From: Streptomyces sp. NBC_00448
GTDB lineage: Bacteria; Actinomycetota; Actinomycetes; Streptomycetales; Streptomycetaceae
Assembly: GCF_036014115.1 (NCBI RefSeq)
Contig: NZ_CP107913.1
Coordinates: forward strand, 1,674,001-1,738,000
Direction of reading: 5' to 3'
Length of the DNA: 64,000 nucleotides
The translations under genes and the position numbers were made by a program. The notes beneath the pieces are model-generated. The model was not told the DNA's origin. It made no database searches and saw only the letters and a program-made list of their open reading frames with translations. Each line of letters starts with the position of its first letter. The first letter of the stretch is position 1. Positions 57,323 through 64,000 of this stretch are shown one piece after another.

Positions 57323-59494
57323 ATGGAGAGACGCAGGTTCTTGACAGGAGCAGCGGCCACGGCCGCGGTCGCCACCACGAGCGTGACGCTGGCGACTGAC
57401 GCACGAGCCGCATCCGCCGACAACCTGGCGCTGCCCGTCCCACAGCAGCCCGTCAGCCTGGCGGCCCCGCGGCAGAACTGGCCCAAGGTCGGGGGCGACC
57501 TGGGCAACAAGAACTACTCGACCCTCGCCCGCATCGACCGCCGCAATGTCACCAAGCTCGGCGGTGCCTGGCACACGAACCTGGAAGGCGGGGACACCTC
57601 CCAGGGCCAGCAGTCCACGGTGGTGGCCCAGAACGGCGTCCTGTACGTCCAGACCACCCAGCAGAACGTCTTCGCCGTCAACGGCCGCACCGGGACGGTG
57701 CTGTGGAAGACCAACGTGGGCACGTCCAGGACCAACATGCGCGGCGTCGCCCTGGGGGACGGCCTGGTCTTCTCGATATCCGGCGCCAACATCCTCCACG
57801 CCCTCGACCAGACCACCGGCAAGGTGGTCTGGAAGACGCAGCTGATGAACGAGGACGCCAGCAGCGGCGGCGGCGACACCGGCGGCTGCGACCCCGGCGG
57901 CGAGTGCGGCGGCACGGTCGGCACCCTGGCCGGCGCGGTCGTCCACTGGGACGGTCTGATCTACGTCGGCATGCAGGGCAGCACCGCCGGCGCCCGCGGG
58001 CGCGCCTACGCCCTGAACGCCAGGACCGGCAAGGTCGCCTGGACCTTCTGGAGCTGCCCCGGCACCGGCGAGTACGGCAACGACACCTGGGCCGGGGACA
58101 GCTGGCAGACCGGTGGCGCGGTGTGCTGGCTGCACCCTGCCGTCGACCCCGACACCTCCACCGTCTACTGGGCGTTCGGCAACCCCTACCCGAGGACCGA
58201 CGGTTCCAGCCGCATGGGCACCAACCTGTTCGCCAACTGCCTTCTGGCACTGGACGCCAAGAGCGGTAAACGCAAGTGGCACTTCCAGTCCGTGCACCAC
58301 GACATCTGGGACTACGACAACGTCATGTCCCCGCTGCTGCTGGATCTGCGGATCTCCGGGAAGACCCGCAAGGTCGTGGTCTACGGCAGCAAGGTCGGGA
58401 TGTTCTACATCCTGGATCGTCACACCGGCGAGGGAATCCACGGCATCGAGGAGCGGCCGGTCCCGCAGCAGGCCGAGCAGCTGACCTGGCCCACCCAGCC
58501 CTACCCGGGCGGCGAGCCGTTCATCCCAGCGTCCTTCCCCACCCCGGAGAACACCACCCGGCCGGTGCCGTTCTACCCCAACGGCGGGCGCTTCACCCCG
58601 TTCTGGGACCGGGCGACCATCGTCTATCCGGGCGCGGGTGGCGGGGCCGACTGGGCCGCCCACTCCTTCAGCGAGTCCACGGGCTACGTCTACGTCGGCT
58701 ACGGCCTGATCAACTCCTCCTACTCCAACACCCACGGCGGGCGTGTCAACACCGCCCGCCCGCTCGGCCAGTACAACAGCGGCGGCTTCGCCGCAGTCGA
58801 CCCGCGCACCAACACCGTGGTCTGGCAACGCGACCACCCCACCGCCCTGTCCCACGGCACCGGCTTCCTCAGCACGGCCGGGCGGCTGCTGTTCCGCGGC
58901 AGCCTCGACGGTGTCCTCAGCGCGCTGGACGACGCCACCGGCCAGGAGCTGTGGACCTTCCAGTGCGGGGCCGGAGCCAACACCTGCCCGGTCACCTACG
59001 AGATCGACGGCGAGCAGTACGTCGCGATCCTGGCCGGCGGCAACGGCCTGCCCTACCCCGACATCCCCAAGGGCGACCACCTGTGGGCGTTCAAGCTGGG
59101 CGGGAAGGTCGCCCCCGCGCCGACCCCCGAACCGCCGAACCCCCGCAACGACATCACCACCACCCCGGTCGCGGGCAGCTCCGTCAACAACACGATCACC
59201 CTGGGACGGACCTGGTCCTCGACCACCAAGGCGCCGAGCACCACCGAGAACCTCGTCTCCACCGGCGCGATGGCCCCCCAGTCGCTGACGGTGCCGGTCG
59301 GCACCACCGTGACGTTCCTCAACCCGTCCGGCAACGCGCAGGCCCACGGCGCGGTCTCGTTCTTCGAGAACGAGTTCGACAGCGGACAACTGACGCCGGG
59401 CCAGTCCTTCACCCACACCTTCACCAAGGCCGGCGAGTACTTCTTCAACGATCCCGAATACCCGCAGGCCACCGGAAAGATCGTCGTCGGCTGA
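57323..59494 (+). CDS. Tat-exported PQQ-dependent dehydrogenase with cupredoxin-like C-terminal domain
   Basis: This 723-residue exported quinoprotein starts at ATG 57323. The Tat signal is ERRRFLTGAAATAAV with cleavage near ARA. The eight-bladed propeller spans about residues 45-600: NWPKVGGDLGNKNYSTL, NGRTGTVLWKTNVG, FQSVHHDIWDYDNV and ATGQELWTFQCGAGA. It belongs to the family of alcohol, glucose and quinate dehydrogenases; the substrate is unassigned. Residues about 640-723 look like a cupredoxin fold (SLTVPVGTTVTFLNPSG, FTHTFTKAGEYFFNDPEYPQ). The C-terminal copper-ligand loop, normally Cys-x-x-His-x-x-Met, reads NDPEYPQA here, so a type 1 copper site is unlikely. The cofactor genes follow directly. 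Confidence 0.9.
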   Translation: MERRRFLTGAAATAAVATTSVTLATDARAASADNLALPVPQQPVSLAAPRQNWPKVGGDLGNKNYSTLARIDRRNVTKLGGAWHTNLEGGDTSQGQQSTVVAQNGVLYVQTTQQNVFAVNGRTGTVLWKTNVGTSRTNMRGVALGDGLVFSISGANILHALDQTTGKVVWKTQLMNEDASSGGGDTGGCDPGGECGGTVGTLAGAVVHWDGLIYVGMQGSTAGARGRAYALNARTGKVAWTFWSCPGTGEYGNDTWAGDSWQTGGAVCWLHPAVDPDTSTVYWAFGNPYPRTDGSSRMGTNLFANCLLALDAKSGKRKWHFQSVHHDIWDYDNVMSPLLLDLRISGKTRKVVVYGSKVGMFYILDRHTGEGIHGIEERPVPQQAEQLTWPTQPYPGGEPFIPASFPTPENTTRPVPFYPNGGRFTPFWDRATIVYPGAGGGADWAAHSFSESTGYVYVGYGLINSSYSNTHGGRVNTARPLGQYNSGGFAAVDPRTNTVVWQRDHPTALSHGTGFLSTAGRLLFRGSLDGVLSALDDATGQELWTFQCGAGANTCPVTYEIDGEQYVAILAGGNGLPYPDIPKGDHLWAFKLGGKVAPAPTPEPPNPRNDITTTPVAGSSVNNTITLGRTWSSTTKAPSTTENLVSTGAMAPQSLTVPVGTTVTFLNPSGNAQAHGAVSFFENEFDSGQLTPGQSFTHTFTKAGEYFFNDPEYPQATGKIVVG

Positions 59495-59548
59495 CAGCCG
59501 GCGAACGCCCCATCCCTCCCCGCGGACAACCCGCTCGAAAGGAATCTC

Positions 59549-59644
59549 ATGACCGACACCACCACCTCCACCTGGCAGACCCCCGACTTCGAGGTCGTCG
59601 ACACCGCGTTGGAGGTCACCGCCTACTCGCTCAGCACCCGCTGA
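59549..59644 (+). CDS. pqqA: PQQ precursor peptide PqqA
   Basis: This is a 31-residue peptide, ATG 59549 to TGA 59642-59644, with GAAAGGAA upstream at 59537-59544. It carries the invariant Glu-x-x-x-Tyr pair as Glu22 and Tyr26 in LEVTAYSLSTR. In PQQ synthesis these two side chains are joined by PqqE and become the cofactor's carbon skeleton. It is followed after ten bases by pqqB, which confirms the call. Confidence 0.93.
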   Translation: MTDTTTSTWQTPDFEVVDTALEVTAYSLSTR

Positions 59645-59654
59645 CAGGCGCGCC

Positions 59655-60560
59655 GTGCGACTGCGTGTCCTGGGGACCGCGGCCGGCGGCGGACTGCCTC
59701 AGTGGAACTGCGCGTGCCCCGGCTGCGCCGGGGCACGCGCCCACCCCGAGCTCCGCCGGCGCCACGCCTCCCTGGCTTTCAAGACCTCACCCGGCCGGTG
59801 GTACCTCGTCAACGCCACTCCCGACCTGGGAGAGCAGATCGAGGCCCACCCCGAACTCCATCCCGGGCCGGCCCGGCGCCACACCCCTCTCGCCGGCGTC
59901 GTCCTGACCGACGCCGAACTCGACCACACCCTCGGAATCGCCCGGCTTCGCGAAGGCGAGGCCGTCGAGATCTGGTCCTCCCCCACCACCTACCGTGCGG
60001 TGACCGACGGGCTGGGGCTGGACCGCGTCCTGTCCCCCTACACCGAACTGCGCCACCGGCCGATCGGCCCCCGACCGGTCCGAATGGACCCGGACCTGGC
60101 CGGAACCGTCGACGTCTCCGCCGTACCCGTCAGCAGCAAACGACCGCGCTACGCCCGGACCTTGGACCTCGACGGCCAGGACTGGGTGGTTGCCCTGCGC
60201 CTGCACGACACCGCCACCGGCCGCACTCTGCTGTACGCCCCGTCCGTGGCAGCGTGGACACCGGCTTTGGGCGACGCCGTCGCGGAAGCCGACTGCGTCA
60301 TCCTCGACGGCACGTTCTGGGACGAGGACGAGCCCGGCCGCAACGGCATGAGCCCCGCCACCTCCACCGGCATGGGACACCTGCCGGTCACCGGGGCCGA
60401 CGGGTCCGCCGTCCGTCTGGCCCGATCCGCGCGGGGCAGCGTCTACTACACCCACCTCAACAACACGAACCCCCTCAACGACCCCGCCTCCGAGGAGAAC
60501 CGCGTGCTCGCCGAAGCCGGACTCCACGTGGCAGCGGAGGGAATGGTGATCGACCTGTGA
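59655..60560 (+). CDS. pqqB: PQQ biosynthesis protein PqqB
   Basis: This 301-residue member of the metallo-beta-lactamase fold family starts at GTG 59655. It opens with the PqqB signature LRVLGTAAGGGLPQWNCACPG and continues with LTDAELDHTLGIARLRE (family metal site), DGTFWDEDE and VYYTHLNNTNPLND. In other bacteria PqqB acts as an iron-dependent hydroxylase on the tyrosine-derived intermediate. The next gene overlaps its stop (GTGA). Confidence 0.95.
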   Translation: MRLRVLGTAAGGGLPQWNCACPGCAGARAHPELRRRHASLAFKTSPGRWYLVNATPDLGEQIEAHPELHPGPARRHTPLAGVVLTDAELDHTLGIARLREGEAVEIWSSPTTYRAVTDGLGLDRVLSPYTELRHRPIGPRPVRMDPDLAGTVDVSAVPVSSKRPRYARTLDLDGQDWVVALRLHDTATGRTLLYAPSVAAWTPALGDAVAEADCVILDGTFWDEDEPGRNGMSPATSTGMGHLPVTGADGSAVRLARSARGSVYYTHLNNTNPLNDPASEENRVLAEAGLHVAAEGMVIDL

Positions 60561-61294
60561 CCGCGCCCACCCTGCCGGACCTTTCCACCGGCGATCGGCT
60601 TCCCTGGCCCGAGCCGGAGTTCGAAGCGCGTCTGCGCGAACTCGCGACCAGCCGCTACCACGACCGCCACCCCTTCAACCAGCGCATGCACCAAGGCCGG
60701 CTCAGCCCGGACGAACTACGCCGCTGGATCGTCAACCGCTTCCACTACCAGCGCCACATCCCCGTCAAGGACGCCCTGATCCTGGCCAAACTCGACCGTC
60801 CGGACCTGCGCCGCGCCTGGCTGCGGCGCATCCAGGACCACGACGGACGCGAAGGAGACGACGGCGGCATCGAACGCTGGCTCCGCCTCGGCGAGGCTGC
60901 CGGCCTGGCCCGCGAAGACCTGTGGTCCGCCGAACACGTCCTGCCCGGCGTCCGCTTCGCCGTCCAGGGCTATGTCGACCTGTGCCGCAACCGGCCCGTG
61001 CTGGAGGCGGTCGCCTCCTCCCTCACCGAGCTGGTCGCCCCGACGATCATGGTCACCCGCATCGGTGCCTTCCAGGACCACTACTCCTGGATCGAGCCCG
61101 AGGGCCTGGCCTACTTCGAGCGCCGCGTCGACCAGGGCACCCGCGACGGACGCGAAGCTCTCGCCCTCGTCCTGTCCTGGGCGCGAACCCGCGGCCGGCA
61201 GCAGGCCGCCCTCGACGCCCTGGCCTACAAGTGCGAGGTCCTGTGGAGCCTGCTCGACGCCGTCGCCCTCGGCCCGGACGGATCGCCGTGCTGA
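60557..61294 (+). CDS. pqqC: PQQ synthase PqqC
   Basis: This 245-residue cofactorless oxidase catalyses the last ring-closure and oxidation step of PQQ formation. It starts at GTG 60557 in the overlap with pqqB. Family marks are YHDRHPFNQRMHQGRLS, RFHYQRHIPVKDALIL, RIQDHDGREGDDGGIERWL, TELVAPTIMVTRI and the C-terminal YKCEVLWSLLDA. The helical bundle length is normal. It overlaps pqqD by seven bases. Confidence 0.95.
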   Translation: MTAPTLPDLSTGDRLPWPEPEFEARLRELATSRYHDRHPFNQRMHQGRLSPDELRRWIVNRFHYQRHIPVKDALILAKLDRPDLRRAWLRRIQDHDGREGDDGGIERWLRLGEAAGLAREDLWSAEHVLPGVRFAVQGYVDLCRNRPVLEAVASSLTELVAPTIMVTRIGAFQDHYSWIEPEGLAYFERRVDQGTRDGREALALVLSWARTRGRQQAALDALAYKCEVLWSLLDAVALGPDGSPC

Positions 61295-61548
61295 GTACCT
61301 GGAACCCGTCCCTCGCCCGCCACGTCCGCCTGCGCCACGACCCGGTGCGAGACGCCGACCTGCTGCTCCTGCCCGAGCGGGTCGTGGTGCTGCGAGGCAG
61401 CGCCGCCGAGATCCTGCGGCTGTGCGACGGCATCCGCAGCGTCGACGTGATCGTGGGCGAACTCAGCGCCGCGCACCCCGACGCCCCCATCGACCGCGAG
61501 GTCCCCGCCTTCCTGGAGCGGGTCCGCATCCGAGGATGGCTGACATGA
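61288..61548 (+). CDS. pqqD: PQQ peptide chaperone PqqD
   Basis: This 86-residue protein starts at GTG 61288 within the end of pqqC. It presents PqqA to PqqE as a RiPP recognition element. Typical features are PSLARHVRLRHDPVRDADLL, LLPERVVVLRGSAAEILRLC and a final VRIRGWLT. The pqqE ATG overlaps its stop (ATGA), as usual for a protein pair that must bind each other. Confidence 0.93.
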   Translation: MLSTWNPSLARHVRLRHDPVRDADLLLLPERVVVLRGSAAEILRLCDGIRSVDVIVGELSAAHPDAPIDREVPAFLERVRIRGWLT

Positions 61549-62672
61549 CTCCCGTGCCCCCGCCCTGGGCGCTGCTGGCCGAACTGACCCATGCCTGCCC
61601 GCTCCAGTGCGGGTACTGCTCCAACCCCCTGCAACTCGTCCGCCCGCACTCGGAGCTGACCACTGATCAGTGGTGCCGGGTGATGGGCGAGGCCGGTGCC
61701 ATGGGCGTCGTCCAGGCCCACCTCTCCGGCGGCGAGCCGCTGCTGCGCCCCGATCTGGTACCGATCGCCCGGGCCGCCGGCGAGGCCGGCATCTACACCC
61801 AGCTGGTCACCAGCGGCGTCGGGCTGACCGAGCGGCGGCTGAGCGAGCTCACCGCTGTCGGCCTGGGCTGCGTGCAACTGTCCGTGCAGCATCCCGACGC
61901 GGACGCCAACGACTCCATCGCGGGGCGTCGTGCCTTCACGGAGAAGCAGGCCGCGGCCGCGGTCATCCGCGCCGCCGGCCTCCCCTTCGGCCTCAACGTC
62001 GTCCTGCACCGCCGGAACATCGAAGCCCTCGACCGCATCATCGAACTCGCCCTGGAGTGGGGAGCCGACCGGGTGGAGCTGGCCAACGCCCAGTTCTACG
62101 GCTGGGCGCAGCTCAACCGCCGCACACTGCTGCCCACCGTGGCGCAGTTGCGCCGGGCAGCCGCTCAGGTCGACGCCTGGCGTAACCGGCTCGGGTCCCG
62201 GCTCGAACTGGTGTGGGTGGTGCCGGACTACCTCGACGGCACGCCCAAACCGTGCATGGGCGGCTGGGGCGCGGTCTCGATGACGGTCGCCCCGGACGGA
62301 ACGGTCCTGCCCTGCCCCGCGGCCGCGTCCATCACCACGCTGACGTTCGACAACGTCCGGGAGCTGGCCCTGGCGGACATCTGGAACCGCTCGCCCGCGT
62401 TCACCGCCTACCGCGGCACGGACTGGCTGCCGTCGCCGTGCCGGAGCTGTCCACGCAAGGAGGAGGACTTCGGCGGATGCCGCTGCCAGGCCTTCGCACT
62501 GACCGCGGATGCCGGGCGGACCGATCCGGCCTGCTCCCTCTCCCCCGACCACGGCCTTCTCCGCGAGGTGCTCCACGACACCGGCGACGAGGCGCCGGTG
62601 CCACGCTCCTACCGCAACGTCCCTGCTCCGGTCGTCGCCACCGGCTCCGCGGAGGGAGCGGACGTCAGGTAG
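61545..62672 (+). CDS. pqqE: radical SAM enzyme PqqE
   Basis: This 375-residue enzyme makes the Glu-Tyr carbon bond in PqqA. ATG 61545 has GAGG nine bases upstream and overlaps the pqqD stop; the ATG at 61536 directly abuts that GAGG and is less likely. The radical SAM cluster motif is CPLQCGYCSN near residues 18-27. HLSGGEPLLRPDLV follows, then the SPASM cysteines (KPCMGGWG, LPCPAA, CRSCPRKEEDFGGCRCQAF). The 3' end overlaps the convergent TetR gene by 64 bases. No pqqF protease gene follows. Confidence 0.95.
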   Translation: MTPVPPPWALLAELTHACPLQCGYCSNPLQLVRPHSELTTDQWCRVMGEAGAMGVVQAHLSGGEPLLRPDLVPIARAAGEAGIYTQLVTSGVGLTERRLSELTAVGLGCVQLSVQHPDADANDSIAGRRAFTEKQAAAAVIRAAGLPFGLNVVLHRRNIEALDRIIELALEWGADRVELANAQFYGWAQLNRRTLLPTVAQLRRAAAQVDAWRNRLGSRLELVWVVPDYLDGTPKPCMGGWGAVSMTVAPDGTVLPCPAAASITTLTFDNVRELALADIWNRSPAFTAYRGTDWLPSPCRSCPRKEEDFGGCRCQAFALTADAGRTDPACSLSPDHGLLREVLHDTGDEAPVPRSYRNVPAPVVATGSAEGADVR

Positions 62673-63307
62673 GCGACGACCATGTCCCCGAGCAGAGTGC
62701 TGTGGTGCTCCCGCAGCGCCGGCGCCGCGAGGTCCCGGCCGAACAGGGCGGCGAAGGTGTGCCGGTTGGCGACGCGGAAGAAGCAGAAGCTGCTGATCAT
62801 CGCGTGCACGTCCACCGCGTCCGCGTCCTTGCGGAACACGCCGGACGCGCAACCGGCCTCCAGGATGCGTTCCACCACCGTCAGAGCCGGCGAGTTGGAC
62901 GCGGCGAACTCCGGGACGGCCTGCATGTGGGCAGCCTCGTAGATGTTCTCCAGCGCCACCAGACGGACGAAGTCCTCGTTGTCCTCGTGGTGCTGCATCG
63001 TGAGCGCGGCGAGCCGGCGAATCGCGGCCTCGGGATCGAGGTGCTCGATGTCGAGGTTGCTCTCGGCCATGCGGATCTGCTCGTACGCGGTCTCCAGGAC
63101 CTTCACGAACAGCGCTTCTTTGCTGCCGAAGTAGTAGTAGATCATCCGCTTGGTGGTGCGGGTCTGCGCGGCGATCTCGTCCACACGGGCCCCGTGGAAG
63201 CCGAGTCTGGCGAACTCCCGGCGAGCCACTCGCAGAATCTCCGCCTGGGTGCCTGCCGGGTCTCGGGTACGTCGCGGCCGGGGGCTGTCAGCATCGACGG
63301 CAGGCAT
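62609..63307 (-). CDS. TetR-family transcriptional regulator
   Basis: This 232-residue regulator starts at ATG 63307. Helix-turn-helix lies at residues about 22-68 (AEILRVARREFARLGFHGAR, DEIAAQTRTTKRMIYYYFGS). A ligand domain follows to about 215 (HMQAVPEFAASNSPA, FFRVANRHTFAALFGRDLAA), of the kind seen near hydroxybenzoate, quinate and similar catabolic genes. Its last 64 bases overlap the 3' end of pqqE on the other strand. It is 72 bases downstream of the QuiC/HPPD-like gene and may be co-transcribed with it. The CGATCG-containing repeat in the PQQ dehydrogenase leader is a possible target (weak inference). Confidence 0.88.
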   Translation of the reverse strand: MPAVDADSPRPRRTRDPAGTQAEILRVARREFARLGFHGARVDEIAAQTRTTKRMIYYYFGSKEALFVKVLETAYEQIRMAESNLDIEHLDPEAAIRRLAALTMQHHEDNEDFVRLVALENIYEAAHMQAVPEFAASNSPALTVVERILEAGCASGVFRKDADAVDVHAMISSFCFFRVANRHTFAALFGRDLAAPALREHHSTLLGDMVVAYLTSAPSAEPVATTGAGTLR

Positions 63308-63379
63308 GCGGCTCCAAAACTCGATCGGGGGAATACCCGCGGAAAGCGCGGCCAGTTTAGACGGCGGCAGCGCCGGCGT

Positions 63380-64000
63380 TCAGCCGGTGTGCTGGACAGC
63401 CAGGCGCACCGGCGCGTTGACGGCGCCGAAACCCCGGTAGTCGGACACCCGCTCCAGCAACTCGATACAGACCCGGCCGACCGAAGCCGTATAGCAGTGC
63501 AGCAGTTCTCCTCCCTCGTCACGGTCGTACAGCAGCCGCAGGTCGCGCAGTTCGCCCAGCACCGCCTCGTCCAGGTCGAACCGTGCGGCGAGATCGGCGT
63601 AGTAGTTCTCGGGAATCCGCAGGAAGACGACACCACGGGCCCTGGCATCACGGACTGCCGCCCGCACGTCCCGACAGGCCAGGGCGACGTGCTGGTCGGC
63701 CGCGACGTGCTGGTCAGGTGCGGGGGCGACGTTGAGCGCGATACGGACGCCTTGCTGCTCCCGCCGGCCGGCGCTGGTCATGGCGCGGCTGCGGAAGAGA
63801 CCGTGCGGGTCGGCCAGGTCGAACTGCGGGTGGACGGCCAGCCCCAGGACGGCACGGTGGAACAGGACGGCTTCGTCGAAGCGGTGCCATGGCTGGGTCA
63901 GCGCCAGATGGTCGATACCGATGATCTGCGGGGGCGATTCCCCGGCCGCGGCTGAGGCGTCCGTGCTCGGGGCGCTGTGGCGCGGCGGCGGGAAGTCCGC
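63380..64000 (-). CDS. HPPD-like domain of a QuiC-type 3-dehydroshikimate dehydratase (5' end outside window)
   Basis: This is a partial minus-strand gene, open to the window edge with no stop from 64000 down to the TGA at 63382-63380. The ATG at 63781 is internal: the frame above it reads GIDHLALTQPWHRFDEAVLF and LGLAVHPQFDLADPHGLFRS, the normal start of this VOC domain. The rest shows VALACRDVRAAV, RIPENYYADLAARFDL, LLYDRDEGGELLHCYTA and GFGAVNAPVRLAVQ. This matches the C-terminal half of two-domain proteins annotated as sugar isomerase/4-hydroxyphenylpyruvate dioxygenase, where QuiC-type 3-dehydroshikimate dehydratase makes protocatechuate. A true HPPD would be an alternative, but the spacing and ends fit QuiC better. 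Confidence 0.78.
   Translation of the reverse strand, partial: ADFPPPRHSAPSTDASAAAGESPPQIIGIDHLALTQPWHRFDEAVLFHRAVLGLAVHPQFDLADPHGLFRSRAMTSAGRREQQGVRIALNVAPAPDQHVAADQHVALACRDVRAAVRDARARGVVFLRIPENYYADLAARFDLDEAVLGELRDLRLLYDRDEGGELLHCYTASVGRVCIELLERVSDYRGFGAVNAPVRLAVQHTG

Noticed and set aside
1..64000. CRISPR arrays, tRNA or rRNA genes, insertion sequences, prophage or toxin-antitoxin modules
   Set aside because: I read both strands for repeats with regular spacing, tRNA-like cloverleafs, transposase motifs and phage genes and saw none. Short tRNA-like or small RNA genes could still be missed without a covariance search.

Overview
The window is high-GC actinobacterial DNA, most like Streptomyces or a close relative. 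The signs are strong G/C preference at third codon positions, many GTG starts, large Sec- or Tat-exported multi-domain carbohydrate enzymes with NEW3, NPCBM and ricin-type modules, and operons joined by ATGA/GTGA overlaps. I saw no rRNA, tRNA, CRISPR array or insertion sequence. The content is almost entirely accessory catabolism and secretion. Both ends cut through genes.

Layout. (1) 1-4.6 kb: the tail of one secreted glycoside hydrolase, decayed remnants, and a large secreted hydrolase-like protein that shares its C-terminal domain. (2) 4.7-12.3 kb: a Dpp/Opp-type ABC importer (two permeases, two ATPases, one lipoprotein) followed by an intracellular GH35 beta-galactosidase. (3) 12.5-19.2 kb, minus strand: two secreted beta-galactoside hydrolases (GH59 then GH35) behind a good promoter. 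Blocks 1-3 read as a polysaccharide-utilisation locus for beta-galactosides: cut outside, import, finish inside. (4) 19.7-24.4 kb: a TrmB/LuxR-like regulator and a large secreted subtilisin. (5) 24.5-38.9 kb: a Tat-exported beta-helix protein divergent from an operon encoding a sugar ABC importer without its own ATPase, an unrecognised alpha/alpha-type protein, an RraA-like aldolase, an aldo/keto reductase, an amidohydrolase lactonase and a GntR regulator. Uronate dehydrogenase, 5-dehydro-4-deoxyglucarate dehydratase and glucarate dehydratase follow. Together they suggest capture of a uronic-acid saccharide and its oxidative conversion toward 2-oxoglutarate semialdehyde. The 8-bp palindrome TATCGATA lies in front of both divergent units.

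(6) 39.0-42.5 kb, minus strand: a PGM1-like ATP-grasp ligase next to a small secreted two-cysteine protein, and an S53 protease carrying a ricin-type lectin, with two LacI-type operator-like sites upstream. (7) 43.0-44.0 kb: a DUF574 methyltransferase. (8) 44.2-56.0 kb: two divergent units around an IclR regulator. The minus unit has aldehyde dehydrogenase, a ThDP enzyme and a branched-chain-type ABC importer with a natural LivM-LivG fusion. The plus unit has a CoA transferase, a citryl-CoA-lyase-like enzyme and, after a gap, a shikimate dehydrogenase homologue. (9) 56.1-62.7 kb: a secreted ThuA-like protein, a Tat-exported PQQ dehydrogenase with a cupredoxin-like tail, and complete pqqABCDE, including a 31-residue pqqA. 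(10) 62.6-64.0 kb: a TetR regulator and the C-terminal half of an HPPD/QuiC-type protein. The PQQ dehydrogenase, shikimate dehydrogenase homologue and QuiC-like partial gene make quinate/shikimate-type catabolism a reasonable hypothesis for the right end, but substrates are not proven by sequence.
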